Numbered from the stretch's first letter, positions 1-9,785 are shown. The stretch is 64,000 nucleotides of DNA from Kitagawia praeruptora (GCA_037693485.1 CM075348.1:11390501-11454500); one strand, 5' to 3'. Program-made: numbers and translations. The notes: generated from the sequence alone by a model not told the origin.

Positions 1-1376
1 CTTACCATAATAGCTATTCGTATCGGAAAAACAAGTGCATTAAAGCTTGAAGGAAAAATTTGTCACATCACAACAAGAACAACAATCACGAGAGATGTCA
101 AACTGACAAAGGTTAAGCCAAAGTTATATTTCAGCATTAACCTCAAAGACCCAATGGTCTAACTAGCATAATTCGAATTTAGACTACAATATAAGAACAA
201 TTGTATTAAATTACAATTTAATGGTAAATTATGAAATCCATTGGAATCAAAACCAAGTTACTCCTTTTTCCATATAAAGATAGTTTTGAAAATTACATCT
301 ACATAGTACAACAAAAAGTTATTTCACAACCGAATGAAAACTGTTTAATCCCTACTACAATATTCATGTAGTCCATAGTCCGTTATGTCTAGTCATAAAC
401 ACTCACTCTCTGAAGTGGTCAATAAACCTTGCCTTTCCGAGAACAAATGCCGTGCCCCATCAATAATCAAAGATACCTAGATTTTATAAAATAAATAAAA
501 ATATATATATAAAAAAGAGACAGGAAAGCAAAGAGGCTTTCATGCTCTTTGTTGACATGGAATCCAATGTGCATCCAGTGCTAAGATCGATATGAGTAGT
601 TACTGACAAGATTTGGACAAAAGAATAATTAACAAAATCTTTTAGACAATTTAACAACAAATTTTATTAATTTTTAACGGTTACTTCTAGCTGCTACACG
701 AAAATTATTATAATTACTATCTTTCTTAAAGTTGACCAGGACTGATTTGCTCCGAGAAATCTATTGCATTATCATTTGATATTTGACAAGGTTACCCATG
801 TGTACATACAAAAATTTACATTTTCTGAATTTTACTATCGAACTGGATATTGTATTCAAAGCTGCAATAAACAGAAACTTCCGTATAGTACATAAATTCT
901 CTTCTTAGTTATTAAAGTCGTGTTTTAAATGCAGATATTACATAGGTAGAAAGTAATGGTTCTTTCTAGCATAAAAAAGTATCACATTAATTGATACATC
1001 AGTAAGGCTCGATCACAAGCACAACTACTAGAAAATACAAAGACTGGTTGAAGAAATACAAAGACCGGTTGAAGAATGTCCATCGTTCACGTTCAGCATA
1101 AGTGAAGTGAGTAAAACATTTAATATATAGAAAAGAATCTGCAATTCAGATCATCTAGAGCTTAAGTAAGACTGCTGTATTTCAGTGCCATATTGCTAAT
1201 TGATACACAATACACTTGACAAAATATTAGTGTTTAAGATGCATGGTTTTACGAAAACGGTGGTTGCAGCTTAAGGGAAAGAAATGTGTATATATACATA
1301 TTGTTAATAACTTCCCATTAGTGAATCGCTTATCTGCTTCTACATATACTTGTATAGTTGCAAATATAATACTCAC
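1..1376. other. AT-rich non-coding, probable intron or 3' part of the 1.4-4.3 kb gene
   Basis: No reading frame here has coding character. The minus-strand exon at 1377-2090 ends in a strong donor (GTGAGT), so on that strand this stretch should begin with an intron and any later exons lie beyond the window or are too short to recognise. I see no repeat or mobile-element end in it. Confidence 0.4.
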
Positions 1377-2090
1377 CGGTGCATGCCCTGAGTAAGGAAG
1401 ATTAAGATTAGGCAGCTCATTTCTTCCGTTGTTACTCTTTCGTTTAATGTTGGCGAAACCTTCTTGCTCAATGTTTTTGCTCATTGCTCTCCTGGATTGT
1501 AGTCCATGCTGTGTGGACTTTTTCCCCTTGAATTTCTGATGTGTAACACTTGTAAAAGAAATGTTGTTTCCGGTTATTAATTTACTGCTAGCGTCCGAAT
1601 GCTTCTTTAAGATAACTCCTCCAGAAGAATGTAGCGAAGTCTGAAAATCCCCCTTGCAACGATCATTTCGTATGTTGAACTCTTGTGCCATTGAATTTCC
1701 ATTAACAGATATTGCAGTTTCTGCTGCAGTCTTTATCAGCTGCTTTCCCTTAAATTTCTGATGTGCAGCACTTGTAAAAGAAAGTTATTTCCGGGAATTA
1801 ATTTACTGATAGCATCGGAATGCTTCTTTAAGATAAGTCCTCCAGAAAAATTTAGAGGACTCTGGAAATCCCCCTTGCAACGATTTTTATGTAAGTTGAA
1901 TTCCTGCGCCTTCAAAATTCCATTAGTAGATACTGCAGATTCTGCTGCAGTCTTTATAAGCTGATTTTCCTTCTTTTTAGGTTTGGTGTCCACCTGAATG
2001 TCATCTTCCTCACCAACAAATTCCATTAGTTTTTTCCTCTTTTTTATTGTTTGGTCATCTGTTGATTTAGAATATTCGATTCTACCAGTC
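1377..2090 (-). pseudogene. large internal exon of ubinuclein-like gene, internally duplicated and frameshifted
   Basis: The boundaries come from a pyrimidine-AG acceptor (TCTTCTACAG) just before 2090 and a GTGAGT donor after 1377. The frame opens with a lysine-rich, acidic stretch (IKKRKKLMEF then GEEDD). A 74-codon segment containing CKGDFQ, GGLILKKHSD and SKLIPGNN is then repeated as CKGDFQ, GGVILKKHSD and SKLITGNN. The upstream copy has lost one base near 1784 compared with the downstream copy, which shifts the frame and gives an early stop at 1736. The second copy is open from 1751 to the donor. The acceptor splits a codon while exon 1 ends in phase 0, so at least one intermediate exon must lie in 2100-4100; I could not identify it. 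The conserved HPC2 domain of ubinucleins is not visible. The gene may be a pseudogene, or the missing base a sequencing error. Confidence 0.45.
1530..1973 (-). repeat. 222-bp intra-exon tandem duplication, two copies
   Basis: The sequence AATTTCTGATGTG recurs 222 bases apart (about 1531 and 1753), and the block ending TCTGCTGCAGTCTTTAT recurs 221 bases apart. The unit is therefore 74 codons long, and one copy has a single-base deletion. Copies are diverged by roughly a tenth of positions, so the duplication is not recent. Confidence 0.8.
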
Positions 2091-3035
2091 CTGTAGAAGA
2101 GAAATATATTTTACATTTAAAACAAACAGCTTCAACAAAACGACTATATTTCCATATGCAAGGTAAAAAGAAATTGAACATAATCGATGAATTAAGAACA
2201 ACAATGCTGTAGAGAATAGAAAATGTACAATTTAAGAAAGAAGGGATTTGTTATAGGATTCACTATCCTATGAGGTACATTTTTTGAATGGAGTGTTCCA
2301 ATACCATAGTAGGGTGATAAAAATTAAAATCTAAAACGAAAACATCTGAACGATTAGGAGAGGGGGGAACCTACGCAGTAAAATAGTGCCTTCTGTATAT
2401 CAAGGTAATGGAACCAATTAACTAAAGATGGGAGTAGTAGATACTAAATTTGTACTGAAGAACAATCGCTTAGAAATTTTAAGCAATTACTTGAGATCTA
2501 TTTACCTATTTTTTACACATGAATTGATTTACTTATAAGCAAATTCTGAATGCATGTCTGGAAATGAAATAATGTCACACTTCAAAAAAAGACAACAAAT
2601 GAAAAGAACCTATTGCAGCCAACCAGCCAGCAGATAGCTGAGTGACAACATTAAAGATCAATACCCTAAAAAGCACTAAGGGACACAGTGGACTTATTGC
2701 CTCACAAGGAAGCAACTGCATTGGAGATATAAAGCACATGAGATGTCCATTCGATTTTAAAAATATATTCTTGCAAGGTCATGAAAGCGTCAACTCACCT
2801 CATGACTGTACAAGATTAATAACAACCTTTTTACATCAAAGTAAGGTCAACAAAAAACATTGGAAAGCTAATGAGAGCACATCAAGTAGAACACATTTAA
2901 AATATTGTCTTAATAATCTCTTGAACAAATATATCCCACTGACATGACAAGCCAAAAGAGTTTTCCCAAGTTGAACTCACTTAAATTATACTTTATTGTC
3001 CAATGCAACTATATTCGGAGGTAATGATTTATATA

Positions 3036-3420
3036 AACATATACAAATGCTTTCTCGTTAAAAAACACATATCATCTAGAAAATCATCAGACACTGCCTC
3101 AATGTTAAGTGCACCATAACATTCAAAATGCTAGAAGGAGATTCAATTAGCATTCAAAACACAATCTCTCTCTCTCTCTCTCACATGCATAATATGAAAA
3201 CAAAACAGTACTCCTAACTCATATTCACTTAAATTATACATAATCACGGTCAATGTACATATCCTAGCCTTATATATATCACATAAACAAACACTTTAAA
3301 ACATATACAAATGCTTATACGTTAAAAACACGTTTCATCTAACAAATCATCGGACACTGCCTCATTGCTAACTGTCCGAAAACATATAAGTCAACAAAAT
3401 AAGGAGATTCATATAGCAAT
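3036..3420. repeat. diverged tandem duplication, spacing about 264 bp
   Basis: ACAAATGCTT followed by CGTTAAAAA, CATCTA, AAATCATC and GACACTGCCTCA occurs near 3043 and again near 3307. Flanking text (AGGAGATTCA then AGCA/AGCAATCAAAAC) follows in both. On the minus strand both copies read GAGGCAGTGTC-GATGAT, similar to the 3' end of the first exon at 4100-4150, so they look like degenerate copies of an exon-bearing segment. Confidence 0.6.
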
Positions 3421-3427
3421 CAAAACA

Positions 3428-3677
3428 GCCAACAACATGTTGGTGTAGTGGTTGAGCCACTGGCCTCCTTTGAAGGAGGTCAGGGGTTCGACTCCTGCGT
3501 GTGCGTGAGTTTCCTTTCTGTATTTGTATTTCTGTATTTGTATTTCTGTATTTGTAATTCTGTACTTGGCCGGGGGTCCTTCGGAAACAGCCTCCCTATT
3601 GTATAGGGGCATGGTCTGCGTACATCTACCCTCTTCAGACACCACTTTGAGTGGTATTATAACTGAGTAAGTCTGAT
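3428..3677 (+). mobile_element. tRNA-derived SINE with Au-like 3' end
   Basis: The RNA polymerase III A box is TGGTGTAGTGG at 3441-3451 and the B box GGTTCGACTCC at 3485-3495. A CTGTATTTGTATT microrepeat follows, then a tail containing GGTCTGCGTACATCTACCCT, the hallmark of Au-type plant SINE 3' ends. It is flanked by a 17-bp target-site duplication ATATAGCAATCAAAACA at 3411-3427 and 3678-3694. It sits in the opposite orientation to the host gene. It is not a functional tRNA gene, because no acceptor stem or normal cloverleaf closes around the boxes. Confidence 0.85.
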
Positions 3678-3913
3678 ATATAGCAATCAAAACACAAGCA
3701 CGGATACACACAACATGAAAACATAACAATACTCCTAACTCTGAATTCACAAAAATTACACATAAGCGCCATCAATGCCACTTTGAGTGGTATTATAACT
3801 GAGTAAGTCTGATATATAGCAATCAAAACACAAGCACGGATACACACAACATGAAAACATAACAATACTCCTAACTCTGAATTCACAAAAATTACACATA
3901 AGCGCCATCAATG
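3642..3913. repeat. 136-bp tandem duplication covering the SINE 3' end and its flank
   Basis: CCACTTTGAGTGGTATTATA starts at 3642 and again at 3778. The copies appear identical apart from their edges. Each contains the last part of the SINE, the downstream target-site copy and about 80 bp of host sequence, so this duplication happened after the SINE inserted. Confidence 0.9.
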
Positions 3914-4099
3914 CACATATGACGTATCCTAGCTTGACGTATAACATAAACGAACAATTTCAAACACAAATGCAAGTAAACAACACTAAAACAGTAAAAC
4001 ACCACAAACACAATCGAATTCAAATAAATAACAAAACAATCACCAAACTAAGCACATTCAATCAAATTCAAACTTATTAGTGTTTACGAAAGCTCTCAC

Positions 4100-4261
4100 C
4101 GCCTCGTATTCATCCGAAGAATCATCCGACACCGCTTCACCAGCCTCACGCATCAATTTCTTCAACGAAACGACATTCGTCTCTCCTGGTTTCAACTCCA
4201 CATAAAACCTCTGCCTCTGATTCGCACCACCAGCACCGACATTTTCGCTTCCAGCGTCCAT
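4100..4261 (-). CDS. first exon, ubinuclein-like N-terminus (partial gene)
   Basis: The exon starts with ATG at 4261 and runs 54 codons to a GTGAGA donor after 4100, in phase 0. The peptide holds QRQRFYVELKPGETNVVSLK, which resembles the conserved VELxPGET-x-VSWKKL segment near the N-terminus of plant ubinucleins (HPC2-related, wound-responsive family). It then turns acidic (VSDDSSDEYE). Ubinucleins bridge the HIRA complex to deposit histone H3.3 in the nucleus. The assignment rests on this short segment alone, and the diagnostic HPC2 domain was not found in the intron region. The frame reads through the donor for 14 more codons before a stop, so an unspliced transcript would give only 68 residues. 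Coordinates beyond this exon are uncertain. Confidence 0.5.
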
Positions 4262-4560
4262 CACGAAGCAATCAATACGCGATTAGCTAGCGAATGGTGA
4301 CGTCAGACTGTGAAATTGGGGGAAAATAGAGCGGAAGATGCGGAGTGTTAGATGAGCGAAACTGTTACGTAAAGTTAGCGCGAGAGACATGTGTATTGTA
4401 TAGATTTAGAGAGAGAGAGAGACTAGAGAGAAAGAGAGAGAAAAAAAAATGTATTGTTGCTGCAAATTTCAACTCTGATTGGTTGAATGCTTGATTTTTC
4501 TTCTCAGGATACTGGTGTGTTTTGCTCAGCTGCTGCCCAACTTCTTTTTAGCTCTGTTCT
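4262..4560 (-). promoter_or_regulatory. 5' leader and proximal promoter of the ubinuclein-like gene
   Basis: On the gene's strand this is a CT-rich leader (GA-rich on the plus strand at 4408-4441), common in plant 5' UTRs. I cannot point to a clear TATA box or a transcription start. Confidence 0.35.
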
Positions 4561-4566
4561 AAAAAT

Positions 4567-4726
4567 CGGTGATTAATCACGATTAATCACCGATTAATCC
4601 CTGTTCCATGGGTTACCGAACTGATTAATAATCCGATTATTCGATTAATCATTCCGATTAATCTCCAAATATTCGATTAATCCCCGATTAATCCCTGGAC
4701 AGTGCCTCTACCGATTAAGTCCGATT
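4567..4726. repeat. cluster of GATTAATC palindromes
   Basis: About nine copies or near-copies of the 8-bp palindrome GATTAATC occur in 160 bp, usually preceded by C or CC and irregularly spaced. They stand 300-460 bp upstream of the first exon's start codon. Whether this is a promoter element cluster or debris of a simple repeat is unknown. Confidence 0.7.
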
Positions 4727-4959
4727 CCCGCTTTTTACAACACTGCTTTTTAGGTATATAAAATCTTTTTTTTTTTTGAAACTAGGTATATAAAATCTTG
4801 GTACGCTTTATTTCAAAAAAAAAAAAAGTATTGTCACGCTCACGTAAATATTTAGTAAACACAGCTTGCATTTTTTTCATTTTAAGATTCTAATTTAATA
4901 GAAATAATGATATTTTTACCATTTTTTTAACTTTTTGATAAGAATATTAATTCTGAATT

Positions 4960-5745
4960 TTTTGGTCAAAAATACCAGGGTGATGGTTCAAAATATTCAT
5001 ATGGGAGCCATGCTGACCCTTTTTACTGACGGGACACGGTACATTGTGTACCGTGATATGAGGGGTGTTGCGGAACACGATCTTCCGTAATAGGGCATGA
5101 TACGGAACTGAGTCTTCCGTGTTATGCATGATACGGAAGACCATGCTTCGTGACCGTGCTGCGCACCCACCTAACACGGGACACGGTCCACCGTATCATG
5201 CATAACACGGAAGACATAGTTCCGTATCTACGTAATACGGAGGACGATTCTCCGCATCACCATAACACGGAGGACGATTCTCCGTCTCCCGTCGATATTT
5301 CGGGTCATTTTTTTCAAAATCAGTATTTTGGGCAAAAACTTAGCAAAAATAGACATTTTGGTAATTCTCTCAAAATACCAGTGTATTACGCATTTTAAAA
5401 ATGGGTAATAGTGTTATGCATTTGTCAAATGGGTAATGCATATAAATTACAAAAAAAATTAAAAAAATTAAAAAAATTAAAAAAATAATAATTGTGTCAC
5501 GCATTCCAGGAATGCGTAACACCGGCCTCCATAGTGGGGCGTTACGCATTCGTGGAATGCGTGACACAATTAAATGTTTTTTTCATTTTTTTAAAAAATT
5601 CTTACATGATACTCATTCCTCAAATGCGTAATAGCATTATCCATTTTATAAATGTGTAATAAATTGGTATTTTTGGCCAAAAAATTTAAAATTGGTATTT
5701 GTATAATAAAATTTTAAAAAAATGGTATTTTTGGTCATTACCCAA
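4960..5745. mobile_element. foldback element with palindromic modules
   Basis: The left edge has GGTCAAAAATACCAGGGTGA and the right edge, read on the minus strand, GGGTAATGACCAAAAATACC: imperfect terminal inverted repeats. Inside lie two large hairpins: 5112-5137 pairs with 5190-5215 (25 of 26 positions), and 5490-5520 pairs with 5541-5571 (30 of 31). Repeated ACACGGAAGAC and ACACGGAGGAC modules fill 5030-5290. No transposase is encoded. The AGGGTGATGG-CAAAAT end motif recurs at the end of the element at 47170-48055, suggesting one family. Confidence 0.55.
5490..5571. repeat. 31-bp inverted repeat, 20-bp loop
   Basis: AATTGTGTCACGCATTCC opens the left arm, and its reverse complement closes the right arm with one mismatch in 31. 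Each arm has a near-palindromic core (GCATTCCAGGAATGC in the left arm), so several alternative cruciforms are possible. Confidence 0.85.
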
Positions 5746-5784
5746 TTTCATATAAACTCTAATTATGTATAACATAGAATAGTT

Positions 5785-6352
5785 TCCGGATTATGTATTC
5801 AGTTTAAAGGATGCTCTCTATGATCTAAGTTTGGTACAAAAGACTTAGTTAAGTTTTTATTCAAAAATGGATTTATTGGAGATAAAATCGATTTCACATT
5901 TATTTATTAAGTAAAATGGTAATAATATTTTTGTTATACAAATATATGTAGATGATATTTTTTTGAATCTGCTAATGAATCTATGTGTGGGTGATTTTGA
6001 AGAGTATGCATAGTGAATTGAAGTGAGTATATGATAGGTGAGCTCAATTATTTCTTGGATTTTCAAATTAGGCAATCAAAAAATAGAATTTTTGTGCACC
6101 AATCCAAATATGCAAAGAATCTGCTTAAAAAATTTGGTTATGAGGATGTAATGCTGAAATTGACTCCCATGACCTAAAACAGCAAGCTGATTGCAGATGG
6201 AAATGGTAATTGGTAAGGATGATGATATTATAGGTATGAATTGGATGCTTGTTATATTTAACCGCCTCAATACCTGACATTATGTATAGTGTGTGTGTTT
6301 GTGCAAGCTTTCAATCCAACCCTAAAGAATCTCACTTAAATGCGGTTAAAAG
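5785..6352 (+). pseudogene. old Copia pol fragment, RT part (left of element 1)
   Basis: Translation with several stops and frameshifts gives recognisable Copia reverse transcriptase text: LKDALYDL, YVDDIFFESANE, MIGELNYFLDFQIRQSKN and VHQSKYAKNLLKKFG, ending in the conserved FQSNPKESHL-AVKR segment. The segment is interrupted exactly at 6352 by element 1, and reading resumes at 20486. Stops every 15-40 codons show long decay. Confidence 0.8.
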
Positions 6353-7641
6353 TGTTGAGTATTGAATACGGTAAAAGAATACAGAGGGGGGGCGAATGGA
6401 TTCTTGAACTTTTCTTGATTGAGTCTATGTAGCAGATAAGTGCCTGTGTGTGTAGAAGTGAAGGTGCGGATAAATAAACAACACAACACGCAATATCACT
6501 TTAATCTAATGTATTATTAGATAAAGGTTGCTACAATCTGTGAATACAAATGGTAGTATTCTCAGCTTCGTTTTTCTCAGAGAGATATAGCTTACAGTGT
6601 ATGAAAAACTAGACTCACAAAAGTTACTAAGTTATGAAGTGAGGCTGTGTCCTTATAGAACATGGATACAGCCTGCTTACTACAAATAAGGTAGCTAAAC
6701 AAATTACTTTCTAGTCTGTCTATCCTTTTTGAGTAAGCGTCCAAACGATTACAGATTTGACTTTGCAAAGCCTGTTTAGATCCACTTCTTTAGCTCCTTG
6801 TCTCTTCTATATCTCTCCAAGCTTCCTTGTAGGCTTTCCAGAGCACGTTACAGATTGTGGTCCATAAAGTGCATTGGCTTGTTGCAGGTTTCTGACTTGT
6901 ACAATTTCTTCAGTATTTTGTCTCCAAGAATGTATTCGAGAAGTGACTAAGTAAGTGATTCGAGAACTAGAATTGACTTGATCGATAACTCTGAGTTCTC
7001 GAATACTGTTATAATGACATATCGAACCACTTCTCGAATAGCTCTTTTCCATCAGGATTCCTTGAGTTGTCGAATAGAGCATTTGACTTATCGAATCCTC
7101 GAGTTGTCGAATAGCTTTCTGAGTCTTTGAGATATCGAATGGAACTTTGACTTGTTGACTCTTTGAGAACTCGAATACCATCTTGACTTGTTGACTTCTT
7201 GAGTTCTCGAATAGAGTAGTAGACATATCGAATCCCTGAGATATCGAATGAGATATCAAACAGTGTATTCAGAGATATCGAATAGTGTCTTGAGATATCG
7301 AATCTCTGACTTCTCGAATGCTGGACTTCTCGAATAGACAAATATACTTCTCGAATTGGTACTTAGGCAAATTCTTCATTTCTTCAAATCCCAACTGTGA
7401 TTATTTGGCAGTCTTTAACTCCTTGCTTGAGGCATGAACCATGGAACTTCTTTCAAGCATTATTCTAGACTCTATTTGTACAGTTACACAACTAGGATTT
7501 GATGCCTATTACAAGTACAATACAAACAGAAACTCTACAACTAGAGGTTCCCTCAGTTAAGAGGTCATGTAAGTAATGCAAAGCATTACAAACAATTAGG
7601 CTTGTTATTAGATGTGTACAGGCATGCCTCTGTAACTAACA
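6353..7641 (-). repeat. element 1 3' LTR
   Basis: This 1289-bp LTR is nearly identical to the one at 19195-20485. Between 6920 and 7360 it carries about 20 short motifs built on TCGAAT or its complement, mostly as TTCTCGAAT, GATATCGAAT and TTGTCGAAT. The frames seen inside the LTR are by-products of this motif array. Confidence 0.95.
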
Positions 7642-7656
7642 ATCTCCCCCAAATTG
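7642..7656 (-). other. element 1 polypurine tract
   Basis: Read on the minus strand, TTTGGGGGAGAT directly precedes the 3' LTR. This is the expected site of plus-strand DNA priming. Confidence 0.85.
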
Positions 7657-7799
7657 TGAGTGAGACCCTTAGTCACAATTTCATGTCTGATAACAAGCCT
7701 AACATACATAAAGATAAAACTTTAAAAGTACAGGTATGTATTTTGATTGAACACATAAATGAAATTACAAGATAAATACTCTTACAGTATGATGAGGTA

Positions 7800-9785
7800 C
7801 TAGCCATTTTCTTTTGATTGCATCTCCATTGCTTTGGCTTGTAGATCATCATATGCTTTCTGTTTCCTTTCTTTCTCCTTTCTTGCAATCTCATCTACTG
7901 CTCTCATGATTTCTGTCATAGCATCCAATTCTTCAATCATAATAGAGTTTTTGAAATCTTCAAGCACTGGCTTCAGAATGTTGGCAGGATAGTGACTGAG
8001 TAGGTTCATTCTTATATTGACATTGTCTCCATTTCTCCTCCTATACTTCACTACATAGGGATCAAACTGAACTCTACACAATCCCTTTGCCCTTAGCTTT
8101 TCTGCTTCAATCTCCAGTCTATCAATTTCTTTCTCCCTTTCTAACCATTTCTCATAGCAGCCCTTTCTTATCTTCTCAGCATAATCTTTCTTCATTTTCA
8201 CAAAGTCAATCAATTCCAGCTTCCATACTCTCTCCACCTTGTCCTTAGAATCCAGCAATGCAATGATTCTTTCTATCTCATACAATTTACCCCAATGTTG
8301 ACAACCCCCTTGTTTGAATTTCATTTCTTTCCCATTAGTGTACTTGATTACAAGGTGGTCATCCACAATTGCAGCATAGCATATCTTTTGAGCTCTTAGA
8401 AATAGCAGTTGCTCTTCATCAAAGTCTTCATCAAGTGGCTGGAGCTTTAATCCTGGAATGATTATTAGGGCTCTAGATTTGGATAGCTTCACTCTCCTTG
8501 CAGCATGTTTAAATTTTATCCTCTTGACATGGTTGCTTGGCAGAAATCTTTGACCTTGGTTGGTAGACCATAGTAGTATTCCATTAGCAGATTGCTTTCT
8601 GAAACATACACATGGTTTCTTGACTTGAATCTTCTTCTTTTCTTGAGATGGTAAGACAGTTGCAGAAGCCATAGATGTAGATTTTGCTAGGTCACTACTA
8701 ACAGTATTCACCCTAGACTTAGAGTCTTGTGTTGTGGTGAGATTACTGCTAGCATTGCCTAAGGCTTGCTGTCTTCCACTCTTTCTCACATATGTTTTAC
8801 CCTGGTCATCATCATCCTTTTCATCCTTGTCCCCCTTTTTCTTCTTATCTTCATCACCCTTATCTCTCCTGTGATGTCTTCTCCTCCCATCACCTTTGTC
8901 TTCAGAATCATCATCCTTATTTCTCCTAGGTTGAGCCATCTCTGGAATTTCACCAGTTGCAATATAGGTTCTGAGGATGTGCAGTGCCTCAGTTTCTTCA
9001 GCATTTCTGGCTCCAACCTTCTTCTGTAATTGATCAATGATAGCAATGATCAGTCTGTGATTTCTGGAGGTGAGATCATGAGGAATGACCAATTGCTTGA
9101 TATCTTCAATTCTGGTACCAGACTGATAAATAATTGTCCATGGCTTCTTGATCACTTCTGGTAGCCTTGTAGGTTGACCATTCCTCAAATCATCAAACAG
9201 ACTCTTGCTGTTCTCATTTTTCTTCTCAATGATCTCAAGTATGGCATCTATCTCTGAGTGCTTTAGGTCTTGTAGAGTCTGGTATGTTAGATGCCATATC
9301 TTTAGTTTGGAAACCATCACTATCTCCTTGACCCATATATTGTTGACTTTCTTGGGGATGATAGTGATGTAGTCTATCTGCTTCTTCACCTCCCTCAGAT
9401 AAAACTGAGTGTCACCAACCTGTTCCCTTATGGCTTTCAGAAACTCCAAGAAGGCTTTATCATGATAGTCATTGGAGTTAGCAACTTCTTGTAGCTTGGC
9501 CTCAGTAACAACTTTGACTTCTACAGGCTTGGCACTCTCAGATATAGAGATTGGAGGTTTGTCAGATGGCATACTCCCTGCAACCACTGTGGTAGTTATG
9601 GATTGCTTTTGTCCTCCAGGAGTAGTGATGTGCACAGTTGGTAAGGTGACAACTGGCAAGATAGATGGAGGCTCATCTACTTTGGCTTTTCCCTTGCCAG
9701 GCACATTTGCTAGAGACTTAGAAGCCCTTTGTTGACCACCCTCTTTGATTATTATGCCTTTCTCTCCCCCTTTGAATTTGAGTTC
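7800..9785 (-). CDS. element 1 post-pol frame 3, about 634+ residues, unknown function
   Basis: This is a long open frame with no initiating ATG at its head: the first in-frame start-like codon is GTG at 9704, while the frame is open from 9785 just downstream of a TAG. It overlaps the end of frame 2 by about 36 nt, in the -1 frame. The N-terminal part is rich in proline, threonine and valine. A strongly charged block of K, D, E and R lies around residues 260-305. The C-terminal half alternates charged helices with probable coiled coil (KKDYAEKIRKG, EKEIDRLEIEAEKLR, ARKEKERKQKAYDDLQAKA). I recognise no domain. Element 4 has no counterpart. It may be a C-terminal extension of frame 2 made by frameshifting, or a once-continuous protein now broken by one base. 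Confidence 0.6.
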   Translation of the reverse strand, partial: ELKFKGGEKGIIIKEGGQQRASKSLANVPGKGKAKVDEPPSILPVVTLPTVHITTPGGQKQSITTTVVAGSMPSDKPPISISESAKPVEVKVVTEAKLQEVANSNDYHDKAFLEFLKAIREQVGDTQFYLREVKKQIDYITIIPKKVNNIWVKEIVMVSKLKIWHLTYQTLQDLKHSEIDAILEIIEKKNENSKSLFDDLRNGQPTRLPEVIKKPWTIIYQSGTRIEDIKQLVIPHDLTSRNHRLIIAIIDQLQKKVGARNAEETEALHILRTYIATGEIPEMAQPRRNKDDDSEDKGDGRRRHHRRDKGDEDKKKKGDKDEKDDDDQGKTYVRKSGRQQALGNASSNLTTTQDSKSRVNTVSSDLAKSTSMASATVLPSQEKKKIQVKKPCVCFRKQSANGILLWSTNQGQRFLPSNHVKRIKFKHAARRVKLSKSRALIIIPGLKLQPLDEDFDEEQLLFLRAQKICYAAIVDDHLVIKYTNGKEMKFKQGGCQHWGKLYEIERIIALLDSKDKVERVWKLELIDFVKMKKDYAEKIRKGCYEKWLEREKEIDRLEIEAEKLRAKGLCRVQFDPYVVKYRRRNGDNVNIRMNLLSHYPANILKPVLEDFKNSIMIEELDAMTEIMRAVDEIARKEKERKQKAYDDLQAKAMEMQSKENG

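Larger units (their letters stand above)
2091..4099 (-). other. intronic region with local segmental duplications
   Basis: This lies between the two recognised exons. It contains a (TC)n run at 3165-3182, about 264-bp spaced duplicated segments (3040-3160 against 3305-3420), a SINE and a 136-bp tandem duplication, all listed separately. 2100-2980 shows no recognisable exon or element. A missing exon should lie somewhere here. Confidence 0.5.

Noticed and set aside
3439..3510. tRNA-like segment with A and B boxes
   Set aside because: No acceptor stem or cloverleaf closes around it, and it is joined to an Au-like tail with target duplications, so it is a SINE and not a tRNA gene.
6807..7341. 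two frames of 110-150 codons in the element 1 LTR (repeated at 19651-20185)
   Set aside because: They are translations of the TCGAAT motif array, identical in both LTRs, and not genes.
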